The notes beneath the pieces are model-generated. The model ran no database searches. It saw only the letters and a program-made list of their open reading frames with translations, and was not told the origin of the DNA. Shown one piece after another: positions 32,185 through 40,398 of a stretch of 40,398 nt of DNA. The DNA lies in NCBI GenBank assembly GCA_024698325.1, contig JAILRG010000049.1:1-40398 (forward strand), in the 5' to 3' direction. Source of the DNA: Treponema sp. GTDB lineage: Bacteria > Spirochaetota > Spirochaetia > Treponematales > Treponemataceae. The first letter of the stretch is position 1. Each line of letters starts with the position of its first letter. The position numbers were made by a program, and so were the translations under genes.

Positions 32185-33876
32185 CTATTCCAGAATGGCT
32201 CCCTTGTCTGCCGATGAAACCAGCTTGGCATAACGAGCCAGATATCCGCTGGTGACTTTCGGCGGCAGGGGCTTCCATGCCGCGCGGCGCTTTGCAAGCT
32301 CCTCATCGCTTACTTCAAGCGTAATCTTGTAGTTGTTGATGTCCAGCGTGATTTTGTCCCCTTCTTCAACAAGACCAATCGGACCGCCCACAGCAGCTTC
32401 CGGCGAGCAGTGGCCTAAAGAAGCGCCACGGGTAGCGCCGGAGAAGCGGCCGTCAGTAATCAATGCAACCTGCTTGTCCATGCCCTGACCGGCAAGAGCT
32501 GCGGTAACGGCAAGCATTTCGCGCATGCCAGGGCCGCCTTTGGGGCCTTCGTAGCGGATGACAACGACGTCACCGGGATTTATCTTGCGTCCCTGCACGG
32601 CAGCCATTGCGTCTTCCTCGCTGTTAAAGACACGTGCAGGACCTGTGTGCTTCATAAGCTCCGGCGCACAGGCTGAGCGTTTTACGACCGTGCCGTCTGG
32701 CGCCAGGTTTCCAAAGAGGATTGCGATACCGCCATTATCTGAATACGGGTTTTCAATCGGGCGCAGAATCTCCGGGTTGCGGTTTACCACGCCCTTGATG
32801 TTCTCGGCGATGGTCTTACCGGTGGCGGTAATCAAGTCGGTTTTAATCAGGTTTTTCTTTGCAAGCTCTGCAAGAACGGCCTGCACGCCGCCTGCATCGT
32901 TTAACTCACACATAAAGGTGTGTCCGGCAGGAGCTAAGTGACAGAGGTTTGGCGTGCGGTTTGAAATCTCGTTTACTTCGTGCAAATCGATGGGAACGCC
33001 AGCCTCGTGGGCGATAGCCGGAACGTGCAGCATGGTATTTGAAGAGCACCCTAATGCCATGTCGGCAGCCAGTGCGTTACGGAAATTGTCAGCAGTCATC
33101 ATCTGGCGGGCGGTAATGCCGCGATTGTACAGCTCCATGACCTGCATGCCGGCGTGCTTTGCAAGGGCAATGCGCTCGCCGGTGACAGCCGGAATCGTGC
33201 CGTTACCGGGAAGCCCCAGCCCCAGCACTTCGGTCAGACAGTTCATGCTGTTTGCGGTGAACATGCCGGAACAGGCGCCGCAGCCAGGACAGGCAGAGTG
33301 CTCGAGCTCCTTGAGCTGGCATTCGTTAATTTTACCGACAGCCAGGCCGCCGACAGCCTCGAACATATCGGTAAGAGAAAGATTTTTTCCTGAGTACGGA
33401 TTTGACGGGTCATTTCCCGGCAAGTGACCGGGCATCATGGGGCCGCCGGAACAGAAGACGGTAGGCAGGTCCAGACGGGCTGCGGCCATCAGCATGCCGG
33501 GAACGATTTTGTCGCAGTTTGGAATCATGACCAGGGCGTCAAACTGGTGGGCTTTTGCCACGCATTCCACGCTGTCAGCAATCAGCTCGCGGGTAACCAG
33601 GCTGTACTTCATGCCCTCGTGTCCCATGGCAATGCCGTCACAGACACCGATGGCAGGGAATTCAATCGGAGTGCCGCCCGCCATGCGGACGCCGGCTTTT
33701 ACCGCCTCTGCAATGCGGTCAAGCTCTGCGTGGCCGGGTATAATCTCATTCTTTGCGCAGCACACGCCGACTAAGGGGCGCTCTAATTCTTCATCTGTAT
33801 ATCCCATCGCATAAAACAAACTGCGGTGCGGCGCACGTGCCGTGCCTTTTACCGCGTTATCGCTCTTCTTTGCCAT
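32185..33876 (-). CDS. ilvD: Dihydroxy-acid dehydratase
   Basis: IlvD dehydrates 2,3-dihydroxy-isovalerate and -methylvalerate to the keto acids for valine/leucine and isoleucine. The 563-residue product carries the iron-sulfur cysteines in [12 protein letters not shown] (near 120) and [18 protein letters not shown] (near 195), with [19 protein letters not shown] near 475-495 forming part of the active site. No region is missing. GGGAGG stands seven bases before the ATG at 33876. The gene is transcribed toward ilvB and is divergent from the GH28 gene. The other pathway genes (ilvC, ilvE, ilvN) are not in the window. Confidence 0.97.
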   Translation of the reverse strand: MAKKSDNAVKGTARAPHRSLFYAMGYTDEELERPLVGVCCAKNEIIPGHAELDRIAEAVKAGVRMAGGTPIEFPAIGVCDGIAMGHEGMKYSLVTRELIADSVECVAKAHQFDALVMIPNCDKIVPGMLMAAARLDLPTVFCSGGPMMPGHLPGNDPSNPYSGKNLSLTDMFEAVGGLAVGKINECQLKELEHSACPGCGACSGMFTANSMNCLTEVLGLGLPGNGTIPAVTGERIALAKHAGMQVMELYNRGITARQMMTADNFRNALAADMALGCSSNTMLHVPAIAHEAGVPIDLHEVNEISNRTPNLCHLAPAGHTFMCELNDAGGVQAVLAELAKKNLIKTDLITATGKTIAENIKGVVNRNPEILRPIENPYSDNGGIAILFGNLAPDGTVVKRSACAPELMKHTGPARVFNSEEDAMAAVQGRKINPGDVVVIRYEGPKGGPGMREMLAVTAALAGQGMDKQVALITDGRFSGATRGASLGHCSPEAAVGGPIGLVEEGDKITLDINNYKITLEVSDEELAKRRAAWKPLPPKVTSGYLARYAKLVSSADKGAILE

Positions 33877-33948
33877 AACAATACCTCCCGCTGACCCTTA
33901 CGCAGCGACTGTAAATGATTAAAAAGACTAACACAGAAAAACGTTCTG

Positions 33949-33986
33949 AGCAATAGAATTGCTGTAAAAATAATAAAGTTACTTTA
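33949..33986. promoter_or_regulatory. Two palindromes in the ilvD/GH28 divergent gap
   Basis: AGCAATAGAATTGCT (33949-33963, 6-bp arms) and TAAAGTTACTTTA (33974-33986, 6-bp arms) are perfect dyads spaced 10 bases apart in an AT-rich divergent intergenic region. They have the size of repressor or activator operators. For the GH28 gene a weak TTGCAG-N17-TAGTGT lies at 34021-34049. No regulator gene is adjacent, so which gene they control is unknown. Confidence 0.35.
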
Positions 33987-34065
33987 GCAAAAGTGCAAAA
34001 CGCCGGCTGCAGCACACAGCTTGCAGATTAGCATAAAGTGCGCTAGTGTACGTTGCGGAGGATAT

Positions 34066-35274
34066 ATGCAAGAAGACCGCTTTCCAGACGGGACTGTCAT
34101 TCCCGGCTGGTTTTTCGACACCTCAGTACCGGAGCTTTCAGCACTTGGCAGACAGTACCTTGTAACAGACTACGGCATACTCGACGACGGGAACCTGCAC
34201 ACAAAGGAGCTGCAGGCGCTTATCGACAGAATCAGTCTGGAAGGCGGCGGCGTTCTTGTGCTCCCTGCCGGCACCTATAAGACAGGCGCCATCTATCTCA
34301 GGCAGGGCGTGCATCTGCACATACAGCGCGGCGGCATGCTCAAAGGAAGTGACAATCCCGAGGATTATCCGGTATGCGTGACCCGCATTGAAGGCGAAAC
34401 CTGCCGCTATTTTCCGGCGCTGGTGAACGCGTCCGGGATTGACGGACTGGTCATTTCGGGAGAAGGCACGATTGACGGGAGCGGCATGCGGGCGTGGAAG
34501 GCATTCTGGCAGCGGCGTGACTGGAACCCGGACTGCACGAACAAGGACGAGCAGCGCGCGCGGCTTCTTTTCTGCGAAAACTGCACGAACGTCACCATAG
34601 CAGGGCTGAACCTGCAGAATGCACAGTTCTGGACGACGCACCTGTACAAATGCACAAGAGTCCGCGTGCTCAACTGCCGGATTACCTCGCCCGCAGAGCC
34701 GGTAAAAGCCCCCAGCACAGACGCCATCGACATAGATGCCTGCTCAGACGTTCTTGTTAAAAAATGCTACATGAGCGTTAATGACGATGCAGTCGTACTG
34801 AAAGGCGGAAAAGGTCCCCGGGCTGACAGCGCAGAGGAAAACGGCGCAAACGAGCGCATCCTCGTAGAAGACTGCGTCTACGGATTCTGCCACGGCTGTC
34901 TGACAGTAGGCTCAGAGTCCATCAAAAACCGTAATATCCTCATGCGGCGCATTCAGGTTCATTCAGGCTTTAACCTGCTCTGGCTTAAAATGCGCACCGA
35001 CACGCCGCAGCACTACGCCTACATCACGGTCGAGGACGTGCAGGGCGCTGTAAACAACTTTCTGACGCTCAGGCCCTGGACGCAGTTTGCGGACTTGCAG
35101 GGAATGTCTAGTATACCGCTCTCCCGCGCCGACCACATCACCATGCGCCGCTGTAAGATTACCTGCGACACGCAGTACAATGTGGAACGCTGCCCCCAGC
35201 AGTATACGATGTCAGACTTTCTTTTTGAGGACCTGCAGGTAACGGCAAAGGAAACCGGCACCCGCCCCGATTAA
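34066..35274 (+). CDS. Glycoside hydrolase family 28 (polygalacturonase-like)
   Basis: The 402-residue product is a right-handed beta-helix enzyme of the polygalacturonase family, acting on galacturonan or related pectic oligomers. An N-terminal YGILDDGNLHTKELQALID segment and VLVLPAGTYKTGAI are typical. The catalytic region differs from the textbook motifs: STD at 217-219 for NTD, DD kept at 240-241, CHG at 275-277 for GHG, and KMR at 308-310 for RIK. No signal peptide is seen, so it is probably cytoplasmic and acts on imported oligomers, as known for some Thermotoga enzymes. GGAGG just before the ATG at 34066 decides this start over an ATG 15 codons earlier. The exact substrate is uncertain. 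Confidence 0.88.
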   Translation: MQEDRFPDGTVIPGWFFDTSVPELSALGRQYLVTDYGILDDGNLHTKELQALIDRISLEGGGVLVLPAGTYKTGAIYLRQGVHLHIQRGGMLKGSDNPEDYPVCVTRIEGETCRYFPALVNASGIDGLVISGEGTIDGSGMRAWKAFWQRRDWNPDCTNKDEQRARLLFCENCTNVTIAGLNLQNAQFWTTHLYKCTRVRVLNCRITSPAEPVKAPSTDAIDIDACSDVLVKKCYMSVNDDAVVLKGGKGPRADSAEENGANERILVEDCVYGFCHGCLTVGSESIKNRNILMRRIQVHSGFNLLWLKMRTDTPQHYAYITVEDVQGAVNNFLTLRPWTQFADLQGMSSIPLSRADHITMRRCKITCDTQYNVERCPQQYTMSDFLFEDLQVTAKETGTRPD

Positions 35275-35299
35275 AAACCTCAAGGCATGCGTTTTTTTT
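35273..35299. terminator. Convergent terminator, GH28/gluQ
   Basis: AAAAAC (35273-35278) can pair with GTTTTT (35291-35296), and a run of eight T follows on the plus strand; the A-tract serves the other direction. Only 23 bases separate the two convergent genes. The stem is AU-rich and weak. Confidence 0.4.
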
Positions 35300-36236
35300 A
35301 GAATACGGCACAGGCTTCCGCCGCAATATCAGTTACCGGAAGCTTCTGCCAGTCGAAAAGAGAAAGCGCCTCATCAAGAGAAAGGCGTTCCCGCCTCTCT
35401 GTAAAGCCGCACAGAAACATAACAAGCCCGATAATCTCCTCCGGCGTATGCACGCTTCGAAGATATGCCATATCAGTGTCTTTGTCGCGCTTAGAAAGAC
35501 GGCGGCCGTCAGCTCCTGTCAGAAGCGGCAGGTGCCGGAATTCGGGCGGCGTAAGCCCGAGACAGTCATACAGGAACAGCTGCTGGTGGGTCGAAGCAAG
35601 CAGATCCCGGCCCCGCACAACCTCGGTCACGCCCATGCAGGCATCGTCAACGACAACGGCAAGCTGATAGGCAAAGTTTCCGTCTGCACGGCGCACGATA
35701 AAGTCGCCGCAATCCCGGAGCAGGTTACAGGTCTGAACGCCGTAATGGCCGTCAGTAAATGAGCATATCTTATCAGGCACCTGTATGCGAGAAGCCGGCG
35801 CACGACAGGAGGCAAGCCTGAGCCGATCTTCCTGGCTCAACGCCCTGCAGCGCCCGGAATACACAGGCGTACCGTCGGAGGCATGCGGCGCACTTGCAGC
35901 AAGCAGATCCGCGCGGCGACAGAAGCAGTCGTAGATACGTCCCTGCGCTTTAAGGGCCGAAAACGCCTGCTGATACACTTCATCCCGCGCCGACTGGAAG
36001 TAGCTGTCAGTTCCGCCCTCATCCCAGGTAAGCCCCAGCCAGCGTAAATCATCCATGAGCGTCTCAGCATATTCCCGCCTGCAGCGCTGCCGGTCCAAAT
36101 CCTCGATGCGTAGAAGCCAGCTGCCGCCCCGGGCTCGGACGGAAAGCCAGGACATAAGCGCGGCATACACATTTCCGATGTGCATGCGGCCGCTTGGAGA
36201 AGGTGCAAATCTGCCCTTTAGCGCAGGGGTACTCAT
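35298..36236 (-). CDS. gluQ: Glutamyl-Q tRNA(Asp) synthetase
   Basis: This truncated paralogue of glutamyl-tRNA synthetase attaches glutamate to the queuosine base of tRNA(Asp). The 312-residue product has GRFAPSPSGRMHIGN at residues 9-23 (HIGH-type), the zinc-binding pattern CFCRR...YSGRC near 108-130, and RLSKRDKDTD near 248 in place of KMSKS. It lacks the C-terminal anticodon-binding domain of GltX, which marks the GluQ form. The ATG overlaps the upstream pseudouridine synthase stop as ATGA, so the two tRNA/rRNA-modification genes are co-translated, and GGAAAG lies upstream. Confidence 0.93.
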   Translation of the reverse strand: MSTPALKGRFAPSPSGRMHIGNVYAALMSWLSVRARGGSWLLRIEDLDRQRCRREYAETLMDDLRWLGLTWDEGGTDSYFQSARDEVYQQAFSALKAQGRIYDCFCRRADLLAASAPHASDGTPVYSGRCRALSQEDRLRLASCRAPASRIQVPDKICSFTDGHYGVQTCNLLRDCGDFIVRRADGNFAYQLAVVVDDACMGVTEVVRGRDLLASTHQQLFLYDCLGLTPPEFRHLPLLTGADGRRLSKRDKDTDMAYLRSVHTPEEIIGLVMFLCGFTERRERLSLDEALSLFDWQKLPVTDIAAEACAVF

Positions 36237-36946
36237 ATGCTCTTTCCGGACTGTTCCACAAGAGAAGCCATGTGCGCGGGAAGCGGCACTTCAAAACGGG
36301 CGGCGCTTCCATCGCTCATAAGGCCCGGCACTGTCAGCCGGGTTGCCGCAAGCATCAGAAGCTTTGCGCCGCAGAGCTTACGGGCAGCCTTATTCAAGGC
36401 GAAGTTTCCGTGCCTGTCGTCGCCGACAAGCGGACTTCCGGCATGCGAAAGATGGATGCGGATCTGATGCATGCGGCCGGTTCCCAGCACGAGCCGCACG
36501 AGGCTGAACGTAAGTGAAGGAGAAGCCTCAGGTCCGTCACCTGCAGGGAAAGTCCAGGTACGCATAAGCGTCACGTGGGTTACCGCATCCTGCTTTTTTC
36601 CGTCTTTTTCAAGCGCCTCGCGGATTGTGGCGCTCTGTGCGGGAAGCAGCTTCTTTCCGTCAATCACCGGGACATTAAAACAGACTGCCGTGTATTCTTT
36701 TTTTACCTGTTTTCCGCCAATCAGCGCCGTCCACTTTTTCGCTGCCGCGGGATTTTTTGCAATCACCAGAAGCCCGCTCGTTTCTTTATCCAGGCGGTGC
36801 ACCAGATGAATGCGGTAGCCGAGCTGTTCGGACAATGCATCATCAAGCGGATGAGAAACGCCAGAGCCGCCCTGAACGGCGACGCCAGAAGCTTTATTCA
36901 CGATAAGGATTTCGTCATTTTCATATATAACAGGACAGGTTTTCAT
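36233..36946 (-). CDS. RluC/RluD-type RNA pseudouridine synthase
   Basis: The 237-residue product isomerises uridine in rRNA or tRNA. The catalytic Asp is D53 in HRLDKETSG; RMHQIRIHLSHAGSPLVGD is the second family signature. There is no N-terminal S4 RNA-binding domain, so the protein begins at the catalytic domain. The start at 36946 (MKTCPVIYEND) matches family starts; an ATG 14 codons upstream would put the promoter inside the gene. No Shine-Dalgarno is present, and a good -10 ends 7 bases before the ATG, so the message may be leaderless. The target uridine is not determined. Confidence 0.9.
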   Translation of the reverse strand: MKTCPVIYENDEILIVNKASGVAVQGGSGVSHPLDDALSEQLGYRIHLVHRLDKETSGLLVIAKNPAAAKKWTALIGGKQVKKEYTAVCFNVPVIDGKKLLPAQSATIREALEKDGKKQDAVTHVTLMRTWTFPAGDGPEASPSLTFSLVRLVLGTGRMHQIRIHLSHAGSPLVGDDRHGNFALNKAARKLCGAKLLMLAATRLTVPGLMSDGSAARFEVPLPAHMASLVEQSGKSI

Positions 36947-36953
36947 CCGAAAT

Positions 36954-36982
36954 ACTATAGGAGAGGTCTCGAAAAATGACAA
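36954..36982 (-). promoter_or_regulatory. Promoter of the pseudouridine synthase gene
   Basis: TTGTCA (36977-36982) and TATAGT (36954-36959) are spaced exactly 17 bases, each matching consensus at five of six positions. Seven bases separate the -10 from the ATG. The -35 lies within the first codons of the divergent gene, and that gene's AGGAGAGG overlaps the region, so the two genes share a 29-base control segment. Confidence 0.65.
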
Positions 36983-38163
36983 TGACACTTAGACGCTTTT
37001 TTTTCCTTGCATGCTTGTTTTTTACCGCACATGCGGCCTTTGCTGATTTTCTCACCTCAGAAAAATACGGCTACACCATAGACTTTCCCGAAGGCTTTAC
37101 GGTGCTCGACGGCGAAGAAGACGGCTCGAGCGCGCTTCTCGAGCATCAGTTTGTAAAGGCGAATGTCATGCTGAAAGTCTGGGACACGGATACCTACAAG
37201 GACGCAAAGGCGGCGCTTACCGGGACTTTTTCAAAATTAGGAGCTGAGGGCACTATCGAGACGCTGCGATGGCGAAACCAGACCTGCGCGCTCTCGCAGT
37301 TTACCATGCAGAATGCAGCCGTACAGGGCGTGCAGAGCGGCTGGGCTGCGGCATATCCCCTGCCCCTTAAAAAAAGCATCCTCGTGCTGCTCGTGTATTC
37401 TGAGCAGAAAAGCGCCTGGCACGTCGAGCAGTTCATTCTGTCGACGCTTGATTCAGTCATGATTGACAGGGGAAGCTTTCGGGAATGCGGGCTGATTACA
37501 CAGGCCGCTTTTAACAGCTCCGAAAAAAAAGCGCTGACAGTGGAGATTGCAGGAAAACGCATAAAAAGCCACATCGGCGCAGAAGATGCGCAGGCGTCGC
37601 AGTTTGTCATCGACCGGGAATTTGCGGTCTTTAAGCTCTATGTGAACAGCAAATACTGGAAGGAAGCCTGGCAGCGTTTTTACCGCCAGATTGCGCGGGA
37701 CACATTCGGCCGGACAAAAAAGCTTGCCTTTGACATTTCAGAAGCGTTGCAGGCAGAAGCCAGAGTGAAAGACAAGGAAAACCCGGACGCAGCCATTGCA
37801 CAGATGCTCCTTACCTGGACGCAGGGCTTCCCGTACGCACGGCAGTCTGCAAGCCCGGATAAGGCTGATTTTGCAAACATTCCGTCCGTGCTTCTCGGAG
37901 AGCCGAGCGACTGCGACAGCCGGTCACTGCTTCTGGCAGTGCTTCTAAAACACATGAACATCGACGCATGCTTTTTTATCAGCAGCGCATACAGCCACGC
38001 CATAGCCGGAGCCGCGCTTCTAGGAAAAGCCGGACAGACAATCAGTGCCGATGGAACAGAATACTTAGTCGGCGAGACAACAGCCGCAAAGGGTACGACA
38101 CTCGGCATGATGGATGCGGCCATGCAGGACAGGAGCAAGTGGATTCCCGTCATTCTCCCGTAG
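36976..38163 (+). CDS. Secreted transglutaminase-like domain protein
   Basis: The 395-residue protein has a signal peptide (RRFFFLACLFFTAHAAFA, cleavage near residue 24) and is likely periplasmic or exported. The N-terminal 160 residues resemble a PsbP/DcrB-like fold only loosely. The C-terminal third resembles the transglutaminase/cysteine-protease-like superfamily: Cys313 in PSDCDSRSLLLAVLL, His341 in YSHAIAG, and Glu367 in YLVGETTAAKG at the place where an Asp is more usual. AGGAGAGG stands about nine bases before the ATG. Activity (peptide cleavage, crosslinking or none) cannot be settled here. It is divergent from the pseudouridine synthase gene and convergent with the LptD-like gene. 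Confidence 0.75.
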   Translation: MTMTLRRFFFLACLFFTAHAAFADFLTSEKYGYTIDFPEGFTVLDGEEDGSSALLEHQFVKANVMLKVWDTDTYKDAKAALTGTFSKLGAEGTIETLRWRNQTCALSQFTMQNAAVQGVQSGWAAAYPLPLKKSILVLLVYSEQKSAWHVEQFILSTLDSVMIDRGSFRECGLITQAAFNSSEKKALTVEIAGKRIKSHIGAEDAQASQFVIDREFAVFKLYVNSKYWKEAWQRFYRQIARDTFGRTKKLAFDISEALQAEARVKDKENPDAAIAQMLLTWTQGFPYARQSASPDKADFANIPSVLLGEPSDCDSRSLLLAVLLKHMNIDACFFISSAYSHAIAGAALLGKAGQTISADGTEYLVGETTAAKGTTLGMMDAAMQDRSKWIPVILP

Positions 38164-38187
38164 CGCCAGCCGTTACGGATTCAGCTC

Positions 38188-38213
38188 CGAGTTTTCGCTT
38201 CGCGAAAATCTCG
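38188..38213. terminator. Bulged stem-loop between convergent genes
   Basis: CGAGTTTTCGC pairs with GCGAAAA-T-CTCG around the loop TTC: 11 base pairs with a single bulged T. It lies 25 bases after the stop of the secreted protein gene and 25 bases before the LptD-like stop, so it could end transcription from both sides. Confidence 0.6.
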
Positions 38214-38217
38214 CCAA

Positions 38218-38250
38218 GTTAAATTCGTGACAATACGTCACGGATTTAAC
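38218..38250. terminator. Second stem-loop overlapping the LptD-like 3' end
   Basis: GTTAAATTCGTGAC and GTCACGGATTTAAC form a 14-bp stem with one T-G wobble around a five-base loop. The right arm covers the last codons of the LptD-like gene. No T-tract follows, so it may back up the first hairpin or protect message ends. Confidence 0.5.
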
Positions 38251-40398
38251 TCCCATTCCCCATACTTATCGACGATTTCTGTCTTCATGCCGCTCACCGG
38301 TCTCCACGCGACGCTTATCGTAAAATAGGGGCTAAAGTCGTAATAGCTTGCGCCGTCGCTGTCTGTCGTCAGGCGGGGCTTTACGCTAAAGCTTGCGGAC
38401 AAATCCCAGTCATCCAGATCGTGCGTAACCGAGACATTCAGAGACTTCAGCTTAAAGCCGCTGTTCTGGCGTTTTTCCGTGTTCCCAAAATTAAATGAAT
38501 CAAGCAAGTCCTGCAGAATATCCGTCTCGCCGGGAAGCTCAATTCCCATGTTCGTATAATCCTGGAAATAGCGGAAAATGACGCTGTTTTTCGACTCTGA
38601 GCTGAACGTAAGGTTCAAAAAGTCATTCACCTTGAATGTAAGCGCCGGCACAAAGGTCAGGTAGCTGTTGGTCGGCCGCAAAAAGTCATACACGATGCCC
38701 GACGAAATCGAGGGCGAGACGGTAATGCGCTTTGCCCAGTGATACCATGTTTTCGTTCCGCTCGCATACGCAAGGCTCAGGCTGTAAGGCTGAAACTCTT
38801 TATACGATTTTGCAGACCAGCCGCTTGTCTCATCAAAATCATAGCCGGTGGTATACGAGGCGGTATAGGCAAGCTGAGCGCCATAGCCGGAAAGAGCAAG
38901 CTTAAAGCTTTCGTGCTCCTCTTCCTCCCAGTCGTAGGTATACGACTCTGTGAATTTGAGCTTTGAGTTGAATAAAGACACGGAAAGCGACTGTGTAATA
39001 TCCTGCTTTATCCAGGTCGGGTCGGTAGCGCTCGTCTGCTTGACGCCCGTGCCACCGGTGAGCGTAACGTAGGGAAATGTAAAGGTAAGCGTGCCGCTGT
39101 AAGCGTCAACCTGCGGCGGAAGCGTTGACGTAAGCGAAAGCTGCTGCGACATCTTTCCGTCATATTCGCTCGCTGCAAGCACCATGTTCAGATTGTGCAC
39201 GGTCACACAGTCGCTGTTCCACAGCTCTGTTGTAAGGTAGTCCCATTCCGGGTTATCCACGTCATCGCTTACATATTCGGTGCGGATCATCTTTACCGTG
39301 GTATTCCAAGTAAGCGACGTCGCACTAAAATGCTCAGTGTAATAGAACGGCTTGAACGTCAGCGCATTCACATCTGTCAGGTCAAGCTTTCGGGCATTAT
39401 AGTCGGTCTTCTTGAGTGACGTTATCTGCGAGGTAGTGTAATAGCTTTCATTCAGATACGGATGCACCTGATACACCGGGCTGAACGTAAAGGTGTCGGT
39501 AAGCGTGACAAAACTGTCCCGGTAACCGAGCGTACTGGTAAGCACGGTCGGCACTTTCAGCTGATAGTAGGCGGCCTGCATGTCCTTCCAGTCGAAGTCT
39601 TTCGGCTCAGAAAGCCCAGATGACGAATACGTAAACTGCGATGTAAACGTCGGAGTTACGGAATACGTAAGCGTATAGACAATATCGTTAATCGTCTTTG
39701 CTGAAGGAAGCGTTACAGCGATGAGCGGAAGCGCACTTTCCCCGAAAATGACGTCTTTTTCCTCTGCCGGCTCGCCAGAAGCTTCTGCCACGGCGCCCTC
39801 AGGCAAGTCCGAAGGATTATCTGCATCCGGCGAAGCCCTGCCGCCTTTTTCGCCTGAAGACGCAGCCTCGGGAAGCGGTTTTCCGTCTGCATCTTCCGGA
39901 GAAAATTCTGCTTTATCATCCTCTTTTGACTCTTTTGCCTCTTTTTCCGCCTCCGTATCCATGTCTGAAGGCACTGCAAGCGCAACGGAAAGGGACGCAT
40001 TTGTCTTTTTAGCTGATGAAGAAGCAGCCGGGTACTGAAAAATCGTACCGGAAAGCTTTAAGGTTCCCTTGAACGGGGTAATCTGCGACGGGTAGTAGAA
40101 TTTGCGCTCCGGGCTGTAAATGCTCAGGCTGTCAGTGCTCGAAATCGTAGCGTTAGTAAGCGAGGTAAAGACGATGGATGAAGAAACGCCGGTAAGCGAC
40201 AGTGTTTTCAGGTATGAACCGAAAAATGACGGCAGTTTCGGCGTGTAAGAGCCGGAGGCCTGCCAGGTAAACGAAGAAACTTCCGTTACCGAGTCTTCAT
40301 CATCGCTTTCAGTGCCGGTCATCAGAAAATCAATCCAGTCCATAGTCTCGGCACGCGTGTTAAAATCCCAGTTCATGTACGGGTCAGAATAAAATGGC
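38238..40398 (-). CDS. lptD: LptD-like outer-membrane protein, C-terminal part
   Basis: The frame runs off the window edge, so the N-terminus is missing; about 720 residues are visible, beginning PFYSDPYMNWDFNTRAETM. The long series of amphipathic strands (alternating Thr/Ser/Tyr/Phe) and the end FSPYFTISVAWRP...KYGEW match the large treponemal barrel proposed as the LptD/OstA homologue (TP0515 in T. pallidum, from memory). LptD inserts lipopolysaccharide or related glycolipid in the outer leaflet; some treponemes lack classic LPS, so its cargo is uncertain. An insertion of about 80 residues, very acidic and rich in Pro/Ser/Ala (39740-39981), interrupts the strand pattern and is likely disordered. 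Confidence 0.7.
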   Translation of the reverse strand, partial: PFYSDPYMNWDFNTRAETMDWIDFLMTGTESDDEDSVTEVSSFTWQASGSYTPKLPSFFGSYLKTLSLTGVSSSIVFTSLTNATISSTDSLSIYSPERKFYYPSQITPFKGTLKLSGTIFQYPAASSSAKKTNASLSVALAVPSDMDTEAEKEAKESKEDDKAEFSPEDADGKPLPEAASSGEKGGRASPDADNPSDLPEGAVAEASGEPAEEKDVIFGESALPLIAVTLPSAKTINDIVYTLTYSVTPTFTSQFTYSSSGLSEPKDFDWKDMQAAYYQLKVPTVLTSTLGYRDSFVTLTDTFTFSPVYQVHPYLNESYYTTSQITSLKKTDYNARKLDLTDVNALTFKPFYYTEHFSATSLTWNTTVKMIRTEYVSDDVDNPEWDYLTTELWNSDCVTVHNLNMVLAASEYDGKMSQQLSLTSTLPPQVDAYSGTLTFTFPYVTLTGGTGVKQTSATDPTWIKQDITQSLSVSLFNSKLKFTESYTYDWEEEEHESFKLALSGYGAQLAYTASYTTGYDFDETSGWSAKSYKEFQPYSLSLAYASGTKTWYHWAKRITVSPSISSGIVYDFLRPTNSYLTFVPALTFKVNDFLNLTFSSESKNSVIFRYFQDYTNMGIELPGETDILQDLLDSFNFGNTEKRQNSGFKLKSLNVSVTHDLDDWDLSASFSVKPRLTTDSDGASYYDFSPYFTISVAWRPVSGMKTEIVDKYGEWELNP

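Noticed and set aside
31843..32306. Short minus-strand open frames in the ilvD-ilvB gap
   Set aside because: They lack Shine-Dalgarno sites, overlap ilvD or cross several perfect stems, and have no Leu/Val/Ile-rich leader-peptide run.

Overview
The window looks like chromosomal DNA of a spirochete, most likely a Treponema of moderate-to-high GC. The main reasons are the gene order flgB-flgC-fliE-fliF-fliG-fliH-fliI-fliJ, a TGS-type nucleoside kinase next to it, a FecR-domain protein paired with a class III adenylate cyclase, lipoproteins with BspA/beta-helix/GLUG modules, and a large LptD-like outer-membrane barrel whose C-terminus resembles treponemal proteins. An intracellular-type family 28 pectin hydrolase would suit a gut or rumen treponeme, but the species cannot be fixed from the sequence alone. 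No rRNA, tRNA, CRISPR array, transposase or phage gene was seen.

Layout. 1-513: 3' end of a nucleoside kinase gene (+). 594-7835: eight-gene flagellar basal body/export operon (-), with a likely internal promoter before fliF. 7930-11807: amino-acid ABC importer (ATPase, permease, binding lipoprotein) and argH (-), with strong hairpins between binding protein and permease. 11899-29763: the centrepiece, a tightly packed six-gene operon on the minus strand behind a near-consensus promoter (TTGACA-N17-TATACT). In order it encodes a GTG-initiated transmembrane adenylate cyclase, a FecR/fibronectin-type-III-like protein, a signal-peptide/coiled-coil/beta-barrel protein, a small lipoprotein, a 1452-residue beta-helix lipoprotein and an 1895-residue mosaic surface protein. 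30053-33876: ilvB and ilvD (-), separated by 422 bases packed with inverted repeats. 34066-35274: GH28 family enzyme (+). 35298-36946: glutamyl-Q tRNA(Asp) synthetase and an RluC/RluD-type pseudouridine synthase (-). 36976-38163: secreted transglutaminase-like protein (+). 38238 to the edge: C-terminal part of an LptD-like protein (-).

How the parts may work together. The flagellar operon supplies the periplasmic flagellar basal body and export ATPase. The six-gene operon couples a cAMP-making sensor in the inner membrane to a FecR/FN3 periplasmic protein, an outer-membrane barrel with a long charged helix, and three secreted proteins that share domains. Co-expression follows from the overlaps; a shared function is inference. 

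Two cross-cutting observations stand out. First, three genes (argH, the 243-residue lipoprotein and the pseudouridine synthase) have a sigma70-like -10 only 6-8 bases before the best ATG and no Shine-Dalgarno, which suggests leaderless mRNAs. Second, a 42-base hairpin element occurs in two distant intergenic regions with paired compensatory base changes, which suggests a dispersed structured repeat family.
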